Assembly: GCF_023522835.1 (NCBI RefSeq)
Contig: NZ_JALCZU010000006.1
Span: forward strand, 124,001 to 188,000
Length of the DNA: 64,000 nt
Source: Oceanobacillus saliphilus
Lineage (GTDB): Bacteria > Bacillota > Bacilli > Bacillales > Amphibacillaceae
Reading direction: 5' to 3'
Below, one piece after another: positions 39,156-49,018 of the stretch. Both the position numbers and the translations under genes were made by a program. Every line of letters starts with the position of its first letter. Position 1 is the stretch's first letter. Below the pieces are notes generated by a model. The model was not told the origin of the DNA. It ran no database searches and saw only the letters and a list, made by a program, of their open reading frames with translations.

Positions 39156-39596
39156 ATGCCAAGAAAAAGTTGGATGATACTTTTAGCAATTATTGTACTT
39201 ACTTTAACTGCTTGTAATGGAAATGAAGAATCTGATGAATTACCGATCCTTGAAGTGAATTTTGAAGTTCCGGAAACAGCAGAAGTCAATGAATTGGTTA
39301 ATTTAACAGCGGTCGTCATCTATGACAATGAACCTGTAAAAGATGCTGATGAAGTAGTCTTTGAGGTTTGGGAAAAAGGCCAAAGAGATGATAGCATCAT
39401 GATAGAATCCGTTAATAATGAGGACGGCTCCTATACAGCTGAAACAGCATTTGAAAAAGATGGCATTTATGAAATGTATGCACATACAACGGCAAGAGAT
39501 CTCCACACGATGCCACTGAAGGAAGTAATCGTAGGTAGTGCTTCACCAGATGATTACGAGGAAATGGAAGAAGCTGAAGAGGACCATGGTCATTAG
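39156..39596 (+). CDS. FixH/YtkA-like surface lipoprotein
   Basis: 146 aa. A signal peptide ends in the lipobox LTACN (Cys about residue 20), followed by an immunoglobulin-like domain: ETAEVNELVNLTAVVIYDNEPVKDADEVVFEVWEKG in parts, then DGSYTAETAFEKDGIYEMYAHTTARDLHTMP, typical for the YtkA/FixH group. The C-terminus is acidic and ends DHGH, a possible metal-binding end. The role may be in copper or redox handling, but this is uncertain. ATG 39156 follows TTGGAGG by 8 bases. Single gene, convergent with the peptide transporter. Confidence 0.78.
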   Translation: MPRKSWMILLAIIVLTLTACNGNEESDELPILEVNFEVPETAEVNELVNLTAVVIYDNEPVKDADEVVFEVWEKGQRDDSIMIESVNNEDGSYTAETAFEKDGIYEMYAHTTARDLHTMPLKEVIVGSASPDDYEEMEEAEEDHGH

Positions 39597-39626
39597 ATTC
39601 GAGTTAAATGTTTTACTTTTCATATA

Positions 39627-39655
39627 CAAAGGGAATCCCAAAAAGATTCCCTTTG
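39627..39655. terminator. Hairpin between convergent genes
   Basis: CAAAGGGAATC / GATTCCCTTTG, 11-bp perfect stem, 7-base loop, between the FixH-like gene and the permease gene. No long T run on either side. Confidence 0.6.
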
Positions 39656-39673
39656 CATACATCATGTGTATTA

Positions 39674-40606
39674 TCAATTCTTCATCTTCGGATCGAGTGC
39701 ATCTCTTAATCCATCCCCAATTAAATTAAATCCCAGTACAACAAGCATAATCGAAATCCCAGGTGCAACTAAAGTCCATGGTGCAAGCTGAATGAAATCG
39801 CGTGCATCTGCCAACATCTGACCCCACTCCGGAATTGGAGGCTGAACACCCAACCCAAGGAAACCAAGTGCAGCTGCTTCAAGTATTGCGGTACCAAAAC
39901 TTAATGTTGCTTGTACAATTATCGGGGCAGTACTATTTGGTAAAATATGATGAAGGATGATTCGTCCATTTTTCATCCCTTGAGCCTTTGCCGCCATCAT
40001 GTATTCTTCTTCCCGTAAGCTGATTACCTTTGAACGCACAAGACGACCGAATATTGGAATATTAATAATAGCTATCGCAATAAGTGCATTTTCCAGAGAA
40101 GGTCCTAAAATAGCAACGATGGCAATTGCCAGCAATATACTGGGAAATGCCAATAAAATATCGAATATGCGTGATATAATCATATCAACCCAACGACCGA
40201 AATACCCTGCTACAATTCCTAGCATCGTCCCAAAAATCAATGCTCCAGTAACTGCAAAAAATCCAACCTGAAGAGAAACTCTTGCACCATACGCCAACCT
40301 TGTAAATACATCTCTGCCGATATGATCTGTACCAAACCAATTTTCTGCAGATGGTGGTTGCAGTCGGTTAACAAGATTTTGTTCCTGATACGTATAAGGA
40401 GTCAATAAAGGTGCAACTATTCCAAGCAAAACAAATAGTACAATAATCGTAAATCCAATCACAGCAAATCTATTTTTTAATAATTGTTTAAGTGTTTCTT
40501 TCCACGGGGTGATTGCTTCCATTTCTTCTGTATCAAACTGTTGTCCTACTTTCGCAGGGTTTGCTATTTGCTGTTCAGTATTTTCATTTTTGTCTTTTGA
40601 TAACAT
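39674..40606 (-). CDS. Oligo/dipeptide ABC transporter permease (OppC/DppC type)
   Basis: 310 aa inner-membrane subunit. N-terminal cytosolic stretch, OppC_N helix (about 48-70, RFAVIGFTIIVLFVLLG), the conserved NWFGTDHIGRDVFTRLAYGARVSL (about 89-112), then five helices with the EAA coupling loop near AAKAQGMKNGRIILHHILPN (about 206-225). ATG 40606 is 6 bases from GGGGGG and 11 bases after the oppB-like stop. Last gene of the transporter operon. Confidence 0.92.
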   Translation of the reverse strand: MLSKDKNENTEQQIANPAKVGQQFDTEEMEAITPWKETLKQLLKNRFAVIGFTIIVLFVLLGIVAPLLTPYTYQEQNLVNRLQPPSAENWFGTDHIGRDVFTRLAYGARVSLQVGFFAVTGALIFGTMLGIVAGYFGRWVDMIISRIFDILLAFPSILLAIAIVAILGPSLENALIAIAIINIPIFGRLVRSKVISLREEEYMMAAKAQGMKNGRIILHHILPNSTAPIIVQATLSFGTAILEAAALGFLGLGVQPPIPEWGQMLADARDFIQLAPWTLVAPGISIMLVVLGFNLIGDGLRDALDPKMKN

Positions 40607-40617
40607 TTGCAACCCCC

Positions 40618-41619
40618 CTAATATTTAATCCGTGGATCAATTTTTTTATAAAGAATATCAACAATTAAATTAATCATGACAAAAATGAATGCAATCACTA
40701 GAATGCCAGACTGAATAACAGGATAATCCCTATAGCTTATCGCTTCATATACATACCTTCCTATTCCTGGCCAGCTGAAAATCGTTTCTGTCAAAATCGC
40801 ACCGCCCAAAAGCACGCCAGTCTGCAGTCCAATAACTGTTAAAACGGGAATCATTGCGTTCTTTAACGCATGTTTGTAAATTACCAGTAACTGACCAGAT
40901 CCTTTAGCACGAACCGTTCTGATATAGTCAGATTTCATCACTTCAAGCATACTCGATCGTGTCATTCTCGCAATAATCGCCATTGGAATCGTTCCTAAAG
41001 CAATACTTGGTAACACTAAGTGCTTCAAAATAGTGACTGTCCGGTCAAAGTCTAAGTGTATAAGTGAATCCAGCACATATAAATGAGTAATCGCGGCTAT
41101 CGGATCTCTACTTTCCTGCCTCCCGTATGCCGGTAACCAACCGAGTTCCTGTGCAAAGACCCATTGCTCCATCAATGCAAGCCAGAAGACAGGCATGGAA
41201 ACACCGATTAGCGCAATTAGCATGGCCAAATAATCGAACCAAGTGTTCTGCTTCCACGCACTTATAATTCCAGCATTCACACCAATAATTATGGCAAACA
41301 GCATTGCAAAGACGGTCAGTTCAAAGGTAGCTGCTATGTAAGGCCAAATTTCACTGGAAATAGCTGACTTTGAACGTAAGGAAGTACCTAGATCGCCCTG
41401 AAGCAAATCAATAAGATAAATACTATACTGAACAAAATACGGCTCGTTCAACCCCATATTTTCTTCCAAGTCTGCTATAGCTTGTGCCGATGCAGTTTCC
41501 CCTAAAATCACCTGTGCAGGGTTACCTGGTATAAGATGTACAATAGAAAAAGTAATTAAAGTCATTCCCAATAGAACAGGAATGAGCATTAACAAACGAC
41601 GCATAACATAGGCAAACAT
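40618..41619 (-). CDS. Oligo/dipeptide ABC transporter permease (OppB/DppB type)
   Basis: 333 aa, six membrane helices. Starts MFAYVMRRLLMLIPVLLGMT, then IVHLIPGNPAQVILGE, LGTSLRSKSAISSEIWPYIAATFEL, and the coupling loop VRAKGSGQLLVIYKHALKNAMIPVLTVIG with GAILTETIFSWPGIGRY. ATG 41619 has GGGGGTGA 4-8 bases upstream; the open frame continues 22 codons further without a site. A hairpin terminator lies between this gene and the binding-protein gene. Confidence 0.93.
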   Translation of the reverse strand: MFAYVMRRLLMLIPVLLGMTLITFSIVHLIPGNPAQVILGETASAQAIADLEENMGLNEPYFVQYSIYLIDLLQGDLGTSLRSKSAISSEIWPYIAATFELTVFAMLFAIIIGVNAGIISAWKQNTWFDYLAMLIALIGVSMPVFWLALMEQWVFAQELGWLPAYGRQESRDPIAAITHLYVLDSLIHLDFDRTVTILKHLVLPSIALGTIPMAIIARMTRSSMLEVMKSDYIRTVRAKGSGQLLVIYKHALKNAMIPVLTVIGLQTGVLLGGAILTETIFSWPGIGRYVYEAISYRDYPVIQSGILVIAFIFVMINLIVDILYKKIDPRIKY

Positions 41620-41667
41620 CACTTCACCCCCATCTTCCACCCATTTGTAAGTCTTATGTTTTCTAAT

Positions 41668-41699
41668 GAAAAAAGGTAGCAGCAAGTTGACTACTACCT
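41668..41699 (-). terminator. Attenuating terminator after the binding-protein gene
   Basis: AGGTAGTAGT / GCTGCTACCT stem (two G-U pairs, 6-base loop) followed by TTTTTTC, 9 bases after the stop. It would make the binding protein in excess of the permeases. Confidence 0.75.
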
Positions 41700-41708
41700 C
41701 TCATTGCT

Positions 41709-43397
41709 TTATTCCGTTAGTTCCACTTCTTCCAATGATTCGCTTGTTGATGGATGAGGCACATAATTCAATACATTTTCAGAAATAGCCATAACTGGAG
41801 TTGAATGCACTAAGGTAACCATTGGTGCATCTTCTGAAATTAGTTCTTGTGCCTGCATATACAGTTCGGCACGTTCAGCTTGATCTACAGCTCTTTTTGC
41901 ATGATCCAATAGCGCATCAACTTCTTCGTTATGATAGAACGTACGGTTACTGCTTCCGACATTTGACCCATGGAGAAGACTGCTTAAGAAGTAGTCTGGA
42001 TCTCCATTGGTACCTGACCAGCCAAGAAGGAACATTTGATGTTCTCCTTTTAATGTCTGCTCCAAGTATGGTGCCCATTCGTGACTTGTAATTGTCACAT
42101 CAATCCCGATATCTGCTAAATTGTTTTGGACAATCTGGGCAACTGTTTCCGGATCTGGCATATAAGGCCTTGCTGTTGGTGACATCATCAATTCAATTTC
42201 CAATCCATTTTCATATCCTGCTTCAGCAAGTATCTCCTTTGCTTTCTCTGGATCATATGCATAGCCTTTAACCTCATCGTTGTAACCTAAATATCCTGGT
42301 GGTAATGGGTTTTTCGCTGAAGTGGCATAACCTGCATATAAAGCATCCGCTATGGCCTGGTTATCTATTGCATAACTAATCGCCTGGCGAACCTCCTTAC
42401 TGTCAACAGGTTCCTTTTGTGCATTAAATCCGACATAGCCAAAATTATTTTCAGCACGTGTCAACAATGCTAATCCAGCTTCTGCCTCGATACCCGCAGC
42501 ATCATCCGGATTTAAACCATCCATAATATCGATTTCACCAGCACGCAATGCAATCAAACGAGCAGCGTTATCCGGGATAACTTCAAAAATAACCCGATCG
42601 AGTTTTGGTAAGCCTTCTTTACGATAGTCTTCGAATCTATCAACAATAATCGAATCGTTCTTACTCCAGCTAACAAACTTAAATGGACCTGTTCCTACTG
42701 GATTTTCATTGATTTCAGAGCCATATTCTTCAAGAGCTGCTGGAGAAGTAATTCCAAAATAACTCATTCCTAAATTTTGCAGGAAGAATCCTAAAGGTTG
42801 ATTTAATACAAATTCAATCTGATAATTATCGATGACATTAATCGCTTCTATCACATGACCTTCATCACCTTTATAGCCACCAAACATTGTTCCGTACATG
42901 GAATATACGTACCCATCCTCAGCAAACGCATACGCATGTTCAGGATCTGACCAACGTTCAAAATTGACTTTTACAGCTTCCGCATTAAAATCAGTACCAT
43001 CGTGGAATGTAACTCCTTCGTCCAAATGGAACGTGTACGTCAGACCATCTTCTGATACTTCCCAGTCATGGGCTAAACCCGGTATAAGTTCAAATGAATC
43101 TTTATCAAATTCCAACAAGCCTTCGAGTACTTGTTTCGTTACACGTGAAGATTCCCCGTCTGTTGTGCTTCCCGGATCCAAACTCTCTGAATCCCCTCCA
43201 CGCGCAAAAACCAATACTTGATTACCTGCTGTTGCCGCTTCAGCATCTTCATCACTTGCTTCAGCTTCTTCCGTTAAATCTGCTTCATCGTCATCAGCGT
43301 TAGTATCTGTATTTGCTCCACCATCGCCACTGCAGGCAGTGAGCACCAACAGGAATGCAAGCAACAAGGTAAATAAGAATAGTCTTTTTAAATTCAT
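41709..43397 (-). CDS. Family-5 peptide/nickel-type solute-binding lipoprotein
   Basis: 562 aa. Lipoprotein signal with LTACSG (Cys about 22), an acidic Asp/Glu/Ala linker (about 27-57), then the SBP_bac_5 fold: [61 protein letters not shown] (family signature), [14 protein letters not shown] and the C-terminal part with [11 protein letters not shown]-like motif ([10 protein letters not shown]). It captures a peptide or related solute for the transporter. The substrate cannot be deduced. GAGGGGG before the ATG, which overlaps the oppF-like stop by 4 bases. Confidence 0.92.
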   Translation of the reverse strand: MNLKRLFLFTLLLAFLLVLTACSGDGGANTDTNADDDEADLTEEAEASDEDAEAATAGNQVLVFARGGDSESLDPGSTTDGESSRVTKQVLEGLLEFDKDSFELIPGLAHDWEVSEDGLTYTFHLDEGVTFHDGTDFNAEAVKVNFERWSDPEHAYAFAEDGYVYSMYGTMFGGYKGDEGHVIEAINVIDNYQIEFVLNQPLGFFLQNLGMSYFGITSPAALEEYGSEINENPVGTGPFKFVSWSKNDSIIVDRFEDYRKEGLPKLDRVIFEVIPDNAARLIALRAGEIDIMDGLNPDDAAGIEAEAGLALLTRAENNFGYVGFNAQKEPVDSKEVRQAISYAIDNQAIADALYAGYATSAKNPLPPGYLGYNDEVKGYAYDPEKAKEILAEAGYENGLEIELMMSPTARPYMPDPETVAQIVQNNLADIGIDVTITSHEWAPYLEQTLKGEHQMFLLGWSGTNGDPDYFLSSLLHGSNVGSSNRTFYHNEEVDALLDHAKRAVDQAERAELYMQAQELISEDAPMVTLVHSTPVMAISENVLNYVPHPSTSESLEEVELTE

Positions 43398-44428
43398 TCG
43401 TGTTCCCCCTCTTTTACTAAGTTATTATTTGATATATTCTGCTGCTCACTATGATAAAGATGACAAGCAACAAAATGATTATCTTCAATTGGTAAAAATT
43501 CCGGTTTAACCTGCTTGCAAATATCCATTGCCATGGGACATCTTGTGTGAAACGTGCAGCCAGCTGGCGGATCCGCCGGGCTTGGCACATCTCCCTTTAG
43601 AATAATCCTTTCTTTTTCAATATCAGGGTCTGGATCCGGAACCGCCGATAAAAGTGCCTGTGTATAAGGGTGTTTCGGATGATTATACAATTCATCTTTT
43701 CCAGTTAATTCAACCATTCTCCCTAAATACATCACGCCGACACGGTCACTGATATGCTTCACGACACTTAGATCATGTGCTATAAATACATACGTGAGAT
43801 TAAACGCATCACGTAATTCTTCCATTAAATTTAAAACCTGTGCCTGCACAGAAACATCGAGCGCCGATACAGGCTCATCACAAATAATCAGTTTCGGATT
43901 ATTTGCCAGTGCTCTCGCAATACCAATACGCTGCCTTTGTCCGCCACTGAACTGATGAGGATACCGAGAGGCATGATAAGCACTTAATCCAACTACTTCA
44001 AGTAATTGCTTGACACGGCTTTTACGTTCTTTTTTCGAAGTGGTACCGTGAATCAATAGGGATTCACCGATAATTTTTTCAACTGTATGCCTTGGGTTTA
44101 GCGATGCATACGGGTCCTGGAAAATAATCTGCATATCCCGGCGCAATTTTCGCATCTCTACCGGACCTAAACTAGTTATTTCTTCATCTTCAAACTTAAC
44201 ACTGCCTTCGGATGGTTCAATAAGCCTTAAAATAGCTTTTCCCGTCGTTGACTTGCCACAGCCTGACTCGCCAACGATGCCAAGTATTTCCCCCTCGTAG
44301 ACAGTGAATGACAGGCCATCAACTGCTTTGACTTCTCCAACCGTGCGACCAAACACCCCACCTTTTATCGGAAAATACTTCTTTAGACCATCAACCTCCA
44401 ATAGTGGCTTCTTTATTTGTTGCTGCAT
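43394..44428 (-). CDS. Peptide ABC transporter ATPase (OppF/DppF type)
   Basis: 344 aa. Walker [10 protein letters not shown] (about 53-61), Q-loop [20 protein letters not shown], signature [15 protein letters not shown] (about 162-176), Walker [15 protein letters not shown] and switch H in [13 protein letters not shown]. The C-terminal oligopeptide extension has CTFHTRCP-x-Cys and FVACHL, the four-cysteine pattern known to hold an iron-sulfur cluster in OppD/F-type ATPases. ATG 44428 is used; GGAGGGAG lies 14 bases before, so an earlier TTG is also possible. Overlaps the end of the oppD-like gene by 38 bases. Confidence 0.92.
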   Translation of the reverse strand: MQQQIKKPLLEVDGLKKYFPIKGGVFGRTVGEVKAVDGLSFTVYEGEILGIVGESGCGKSTTGKAILRLIEPSEGSVKFEDEEITSLGPVEMRKLRRDMQIIFQDPYASLNPRHTVEKIIGESLLIHGTTSKKERKSRVKQLLEVVGLSAYHASRYPHQFSGGQRQRIGIARALANNPKLIICDEPVSALDVSVQAQVLNLMEELRDAFNLTYVFIAHDLSVVKHISDRVGVMYLGRMVELTGKDELYNHPKHPYTQALLSAVPDPDPDIEKERIILKGDVPSPADPPAGCTFHTRCPMAMDICKQVKPEFLPIEDNHFVACHLYHSEQQNISNNNLVKEGEHE

Positions 44429-45419
44429 CAATTGTCTTGTCTCCCTCCGACTTATCATATAAAAAGCAGCGGCTGAATCTCCCTTCTCCAGTTGGATATA
44501 ACTGAGGATTTTCTTCAAAACAGCGCTCAAAGGCAAATTCACACCTTGGAGCGAATCGACATCCTATTCTATCCATTTTCGGTTTTGGTACTGTTCCCGG
44601 GATGGAATAGAGTTTCTCTTCCCGACCATGAAGTTTAGGTATGGACCGGATCAATCCTTTGGAATACGGATGTTTGGGATCTTTAAGTACCTCCCTTTTC
44701 GTTCCTTCTTCAACTACTTGCCCCGAGTACATAACAACCACACGGTCGCATATGTCCGCTACAACACCAAGATCATGTGTTATAAATAAAATTGCCGTAT
44801 CTTTCTCATGATTTAATGTGCGCATCAACTCCAGTATTTGCGCCTGAATCGTAACATCGAGTGCTGTTGTAGGCTCATCAGCAATAAGAAGTTCAGGGTC
44901 ACAGGACATGGACATCGCAATCATGATCCGTTGTCGCATTCCACCAGAAAGTTGATGTGGATACTCATCGATAATTGCTTCTGCCCTCGGAATACCAACG
45001 ATTTTCAGCATTTCGATCGATTTTTCCCTTGCTTCTTTTTTACTTACCTTTTGATGAATCCGGATTGCTTCTATCATTTGGTTTCCTATCGTAAACAATG
45101 GATTTAAGGAAGTCATCGGTTCCTGAAATATCATTGATATTTCATTTCCCCGTATTTTTTTCATACGTTTTTCTGTGGCTAATGCGAGGTTTTCACCTTT
45201 AAAGTTTATTTCTCCGGAAACAATTTTCCCCGGTGGATTAGGTACCAACTGCATGATGGATAAGGAAGTGACACTTTTTCCACAGCCTGATTCCCCGACA
45301 ATTCCTACTACCTCACCTTTATGTACTCGAATGCTGACTTGCTCTACCGCTGGTACTTCTCCTCTATCGGTGAAAAAATGGGTGCTTAGATCCTTTATTT
45401 CAAGAACGATGTCAGACAA
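44391..45419 (-). CDS. Peptide ABC transporter ATPase (OppD/DppD type)
   Basis: 342 aa. Walker [10 protein letters not shown] (about 34-42), Q-loop [14 protein letters not shown], signature [15 protein letters not shown], Walker [14 protein letters not shown] and [12 protein letters not shown]. The C-terminal CRFAPRC..AFERC..CFLY pattern again supplies four cysteines. The start is a TTG (45419): GGAGG is 6 bases upstream, while the longer frame starting at a GTG overlaps the ribosome site. First gene of the five-gene operon D-F-A-B-C. Confidence 0.92.
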   Translation of the reverse strand: MSDIVLEIKDLSTHFFTDRGEVPAVEQVSIRVHKGEVVGIVGESGCGKSVTSLSIMQLVPNPPGKIVSGEINFKGENLALATEKRMKKIRGNEISMIFQEPMTSLNPLFTIGNQMIEAIRIHQKVSKKEAREKSIEMLKIVGIPRAEAIIDEYPHQLSGGMRQRIMIAMSMSCDPELLIADEPTTALDVTIQAQILELMRTLNHEKDTAILFITHDLGVVADICDRVVVMYSGQVVEEGTKREVLKDPKHPYSKGLIRSIPKLHGREEKLYSIPGTVPKPKMDRIGCRFAPRCEFAFERCFEENPQLYPTGEGRFSRCFLYDKSEGDKTIDAATNKEATIGG

Positions 45420-45473
45420 ATGATTCCTCCCCCTCACTACCCCACCAAAAATATAAATATTACGTTTCTTTTA

Positions 45474-45502
45474 AATATACTGAATATTAATTAAGATTGC
45501 AA
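45474..45502 (-). promoter_or_regulatory. Promoter of the peptide transporter operon
   Basis: TTGCAA (-35, 45497-45502), 17-base spacer, TATATT (-10, 45474-45479), about 55 bases before the TTG start. Confidence 0.7.
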
Positions 45503-45614
45503 GAGAATTAATACATAAAATAACGGTTTAGTATAGCTGTCAGATGTATTTAAATTGGTATATACTTATAGATAATAGTATTAAACAACTAGCCAATGTT
45601 TGGAGTGTACATCG

Positions 45615-46010
45615 ATGATTGAAGTCTACACAGACGGGGCCGCCCAAGGAAATCCTGGATTAAGCGGGGCCGGAATCTATATAAAAGCACAAGGAAAAAG
45701 CTATGAATATTCATTTCCATTAGGAACTTTAACAAACCATGAAGCCGAATTCCATGCGATAATTAAAGCTTTGGAAATTTGCCAGGAGTTCTTTCCAAAT
45801 GAGATTTTATCTTTTCGTTCCGATTCAAAGGTAGCTGTAGATGTTATCGAAAAAGCGTTCACAAAAAACAAGTTATTTCTACCCTTGCTGGAAAGGATTC
45901 AAGAAAAAGCAAATGAATTCCCCTATTTCTTTATAAAATGGATACCTGAAAAGCAAAACAATCATGCAGACCTTTTAGCAAGAAAAGCCGTGCAACAGCA
46001 GACAAGATAA
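45615..46010 (+). CDS. RNase HI-like protein (reverse transcriptase-like domain, YpeP type)
   Basis: 131 aa, a lone RNase H fold. All four acidic positions are seen: EVYTDGAAQGNPG (Asp about 6), TNHEAEFHAI (Glu), FRSDSKVAVD (Asp) and NNHADLLARKAV (Asp near the end), so catalysis on RNA-DNA hybrids is plausible. ATG 45615 is 8-9 bases after GGAG; a TTG five codons earlier overlaps it. Plus-strand, divergent from the peptide transporter. Similar short proteins in Bacillus have not always shown RNase H activity, so the function is given by family only. Confidence 0.85.
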   Translation: MIEVYTDGAAQGNPGLSGAGIYIKAQGKSYEYSFPLGTLTNHEAEFHAIIKALEICQEFFPNEILSFRSDSKVAVDVIEKAFTKNKLFLPLLERIQEKANEFPYFFIKWIPEKQNNHADLLARKAVQQQTR

Positions 46011-46114
46011 TATTTCTGGGGAAGTTTTCCAATAACTTCATCCAATCTCTCCGTGCAAAAACAAACGATATAACATATACTAGTTTTACAGATTAGGTTA
46101 CTAGGGGGATAAAC

Positions 46115-46669
46115 ATGAACGACGTTTCACTTCGGGAACAAAGCATTGTGCTGATCGGTTTTATGGGTGTTGGCAAAACGACGATTGGCAGAGCTGTTGC
46201 CAAAAAACTTTATAGAGATTTTATCGATATAGATGAGGAAATCGAAAAGAAATTTAACATGCCCACGTCAGAGATTTTTAAAATGTACGGAGAAAAAACA
46301 TTCCGTCAGACGGAAAAAGAGACCATTATCCATGCATGCAAACAGAAACTGAAAATCATTTCTGTTGGCGGGGGCGCATTTTTACAGGAAGAAATCCGAG
46401 ATGCCTGTTTATCGCATTGCATTATCTTTTTCCTTGATTTATCCTGGGATTCATGGAAAGAACGCATCAGTCTACTGATCGATAGCCGACCTGTACTGCA
46501 AGGCAAAACGATTGATGAGATACAGCAGTTATTTTATGATAGACAACCGATTTATGAAGACCATCATTCACGGGTCATTACGGATAATCTTGTTGAGGAT
46601 GAAGTAGCCGATTATATTACCGATTCACTCAAAACCGCATGGGATATTTATGAACCAAATGGAAAGTAA
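46115..46669 (+). CDS. aroK: Shikimate kinase
   Basis: 184 aa P-loop kinase of aromatic amino acid synthesis. Walker A GFMGVGKT (15-22), the shikimate Asp in DFIDIDEEIEKKF (the DxD motif), the arginine in KTFRQTEKETI, ISVGGGAFL (substrate glycines), the lid with SRPVLQGK, and the adenine-loop region DRQPIYEDHHSRVI. Complete by length. TAGGGGGA is 6 bases before the ATG. The isolated position outside an aro operon is normal in Bacillus. Confidence 0.9.
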   Translation: MNDVSLREQSIVLIGFMGVGKTTIGRAVAKKLYRDFIDIDEEIEKKFNMPTSEIFKMYGEKTFRQTEKETIIHACKQKLKIISVGGGAFLQEEIRDACLSHCIIFFLDLSWDSWKERISLLIDSRPVLQGKTIDEIQQLFYDRQPIYEDHHSRVITDNLVEDEVADYITDSLKTAWDIYEPNGK

Positions 46670-46710
46670 AAAGACAAGGGGTAGCAATAAATGCTCTCCC
46701 TTGTCTTTTT
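46668..46710. terminator. Shared terminator of aroK and the ketone-body operon
   Basis: AAAAAGACAAGGG / CCCTTGTCTTTTT, 13-bp perfect stem with a 17-base loop; T-rich on both strands. Confidence 0.85.
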
Positions 46711-46722
46711 CTCTATCATATT

Positions 46723-47661
46723 CTATATATCCCCATGTTTAATCTTGCCTAGTTTGACTAATCTCTCATCCCTTTGTACAAGCTTTCCTTCGATAACTTC
46801 ATTGGAATAGCTGTATATTCCTTTACCCGTTTTCGTCCCAAGTTCCCCATTTTTCACTTTTTTACTTATGAGCTCAGGCACCTTTTCTGCTTTGGATAAA
46901 TCTGGTGCCAAATTTTCAACAACGCTTTTCCAAATATCCAGCCCTCCAAAATCAGCTGTTTCAAGGGGTCCGGAAAAAGCCCATCGAACACCTGGACCAG
47001 CAGTTATTGCCAAATCGATATCTTCTGGTGATGCTACCCCCGTCTCCATTAAATGGAATGCCTCTCTGACCAGAGCCGCTTGAAGACGGTTTGCAATGAA
47101 ACCAGGAATATCTTTCTTTAGAACTACTGGTGATTTACCGATGTCTTTCATCAGGTTCAATGTAGTTTCCACAACAAGATTGGATGTATCCTCGCCCTTT
47201 ACAATCTCCACTAAAGGTACCAACTGTGCCGGATTAAAAAAGTGGGTGATGATAAATCGCTCCGGATGTTTTATATGCTTTGTAAGCTGCGAGATTGGAA
47301 ATGTAGACGTATTGGATGCAATAATCGTATCCTGCCGAATGATAGACTCCAGCTCGTTGTACAGTCTGTGTTTTATGTCAAGCACTTCTGGCACAGCCTC
47401 TGTAATAAAATCACTGTTTTCAGTTGCTTGCTGCAAATCTGTTGTCGTAATTATTCTTTCCAATGCGTTTTCCTTATCAGCAGGTACAATAATTTCTTCT
47501 TTAACCAATAATGACAAATTCACATCAATCAATTTTATTGCCTTCTCCAAGTAGGAGCTTTCTAAATCATAAAGATGTACCGTGTAGCCAGCCAAGGCGT
47601 AATTTTGAGCAATACCATGCCCCATTACACCGGAACCTAGTACAGTTATATTAGTAATCAT
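46723..47661 (-). CDS. 3-hydroxyacyl-CoA dehydrogenase (3-hydroxybutyryl-CoA type)
   Basis: 312 aa, NAD-binding ITVLGSGVMGHGIAQNYALAG at the start, ASNTSTFPISQL (about 113-124), catalytic His in FIITHFFNPAQLVPLVEIV, and a helical C-terminal domain with KKDIPGFIANRLQAAL and the ending GTKTGKGIY. It oxidises 3-hydroxyacyl-CoA, probably C4. ATG 47661 follows AAGGTGA by 5 bases. Last gene of the operon, 50 bases after the permease gene. Its presence besides a free-acid 3-hydroxybutyrate dehydrogenase suggests that CoA-bound and free forms are both handled, or that it serves L-3-hydroxybutyryl-CoA. Confidence 0.9.
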   Translation of the reverse strand: MITNITVLGSGVMGHGIAQNYALAGYTVHLYDLESSYLEKAIKLIDVNLSLLVKEEIIVPADKENALERIITTTDLQQATENSDFITEAVPEVLDIKHRLYNELESIIRQDTIIASNTSTFPISQLTKHIKHPERFIITHFFNPAQLVPLVEIVKGEDTSNLVVETTLNLMKDIGKSPVVLKKDIPGFIANRLQAALVREAFHLMETGVASPEDIDLAITAGPGVRWAFSGPLETADFGGLDIWKSVVENLAPDLSKAEKVPELISKKVKNGELGTKTGKGIYSYSNEVIEGKLVQRDERLVKLGKIKHGDI

Positions 47662-47711
47662 CCATCTCACCTTCCAAACAAGCATTGCTATTAACGATTA
47701 TAGTTTCATTA

Positions 47712-48995
47712 TTAGTAGATTCCCATAGATGCAAGCAAAATAGCTGCTACCGTAGCTATGATCGGAATAAGTACCCCTACTACAAAAATATCTTTGTAAC
47801 TATCTTTATGTGTCATACCAGTAATCGTTAGAAGTGTTAACACTGCACCATTATGTGGAAGTGTATCCAATCCACCGGAGGATAGGGATGCTACCCGGTG
47901 AAACGCTTCCGGATCAATACCCGTATTCAATGCTATCTCATAGTATTTGGAACCGAGTGCCTCAAGCGCAATCCCCATTCCACCAGAAGCTGAGCCAGTA
48001 GCACCAGCAAGAAGGTTTACTGCAACCGCTTCAGAAATTAGCGGATTACCTTTAATACCCATTAGTAATTCCGTCAACCGGTTAAAACCTGGAACGGCCT
48101 GTACCACTGTACCGAAACCAACAGCTGCACTCGTATTGATAATAGCTGTAACAGATCCTATTGCCCCACCATTGATAGCTTTAACAAATCCTTTAAATTT
48201 CGTTATATTAAGAATCATCAGTAAAATAATACCGGAAAGTAATGCAACTACGATATGCCAATTCAGTAAATTCAATGTAAGAAGTACTGTCAGCAATGGG
48301 AGAATGGATAGAATGAAATGTGGTGTATCCTCTCCTACGTCAATAATTTTATTATCTTTTGGTTCTGTATATGTTTCCCCACTAGCAGTCATCTGCTTTT
48401 CACGCCAGCGAAGATAGAAATATCCTCCAACGGCCATAATCGCTGCTGCAACGATTCCCATAACCGGTGCTGCCATCGCATTTGTTTGAAAATGTTCCGT
48501 TGGAATCAGGTTTTGAATCTGTGGTGTTCCGGGAACTGCAGTCATTGTAAATGTAAATGCCCCAAGTGCAACTGTTCCAGGAATCAGACGTCTACTGATA
48601 TTTGCTTCACGGAAAAGAGTAAGTGCAAGTGGGTAAACCGCGAATACTACTACAAACAAACTAACCCCACCATAAGTAAGTACCGCACAGGATACTAAAA
48701 CACCTAAAATCGCTCTCTTTGTACCAATTACCTTCGTTAAAGCAACAGCAACTGACTTTGCCATCCCCGTATCTTCCATTAACTTCCCAAAAATCGCCCC
48801 GAGCATAAATACCGGGAACCAGTTTTTAGCAAAGTTGACAAACCCGCTCATATACGTATTTGTATATGCATCCAACAGATCCAGCCCACCAGTCAGCGCT
48901 ACTACCCCAGCAGCAATTGGTGCAATCCAGATAATGGACCATCCTAAATAAGCCAACCCCATCAATACGATTAACCCTAAAATAATTCCAAACAT
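47712..48995 (-). CDS. GntP-family carboxylate permease
   Basis: 427 aa with about 12 helices. FVNFAKNWFPVFMLGAIFGKLMEDTGMA (about 52-79) and GLDTLPHNGAVLTLLTITGMTHKDSYKDIF (about 373-402) are typical of the GntP/CitMHS-like subfamily often found with ketone-body genes. GATGSASGGMGIALEALG also conserved. It likely brings in 3-hydroxybutyrate or acetoacetate in symport with H+ or Na+; the cargo is inferred from the neighbours. GGAGGGG 5 bases before the ATG; follows the thiolase gene by 23 bases. Confidence 0.87.
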   Translation of the reverse strand: MFGIILGLIVLMGLAYLGWSIIWIAPIAAGVVALTGGLDLLDAYTNTYMSGFVNFAKNWFPVFMLGAIFGKLMEDTGMAKSVAVALTKVIGTKRAILGVLVSCAVLTYGGVSLFVVVFAVYPLALTLFREANISRRLIPGTVALGAFTFTMTAVPGTPQIQNLIPTEHFQTNAMAAPVMGIVAAAIMAVGGYFYLRWREKQMTASGETYTEPKDNKIIDVGEDTPHFILSILPLLTVLLTLNLLNWHIVVALLSGIILLMILNITKFKGFVKAINGGAIGSVTAIINTSAAVGFGTVVQAVPGFNRLTELLMGIKGNPLISEAVAVNLLAGATGSASGGMGIALEALGSKYYEIALNTGIDPEAFHRVASLSSGGLDTLPHNGAVLTLLTITGMTHKDSYKDIFVVGVLIPIIATVAAILLASMGIY

Positions 48996-49018
48996 AATAC
49001 CCCTCCTCGTTTATCTAT

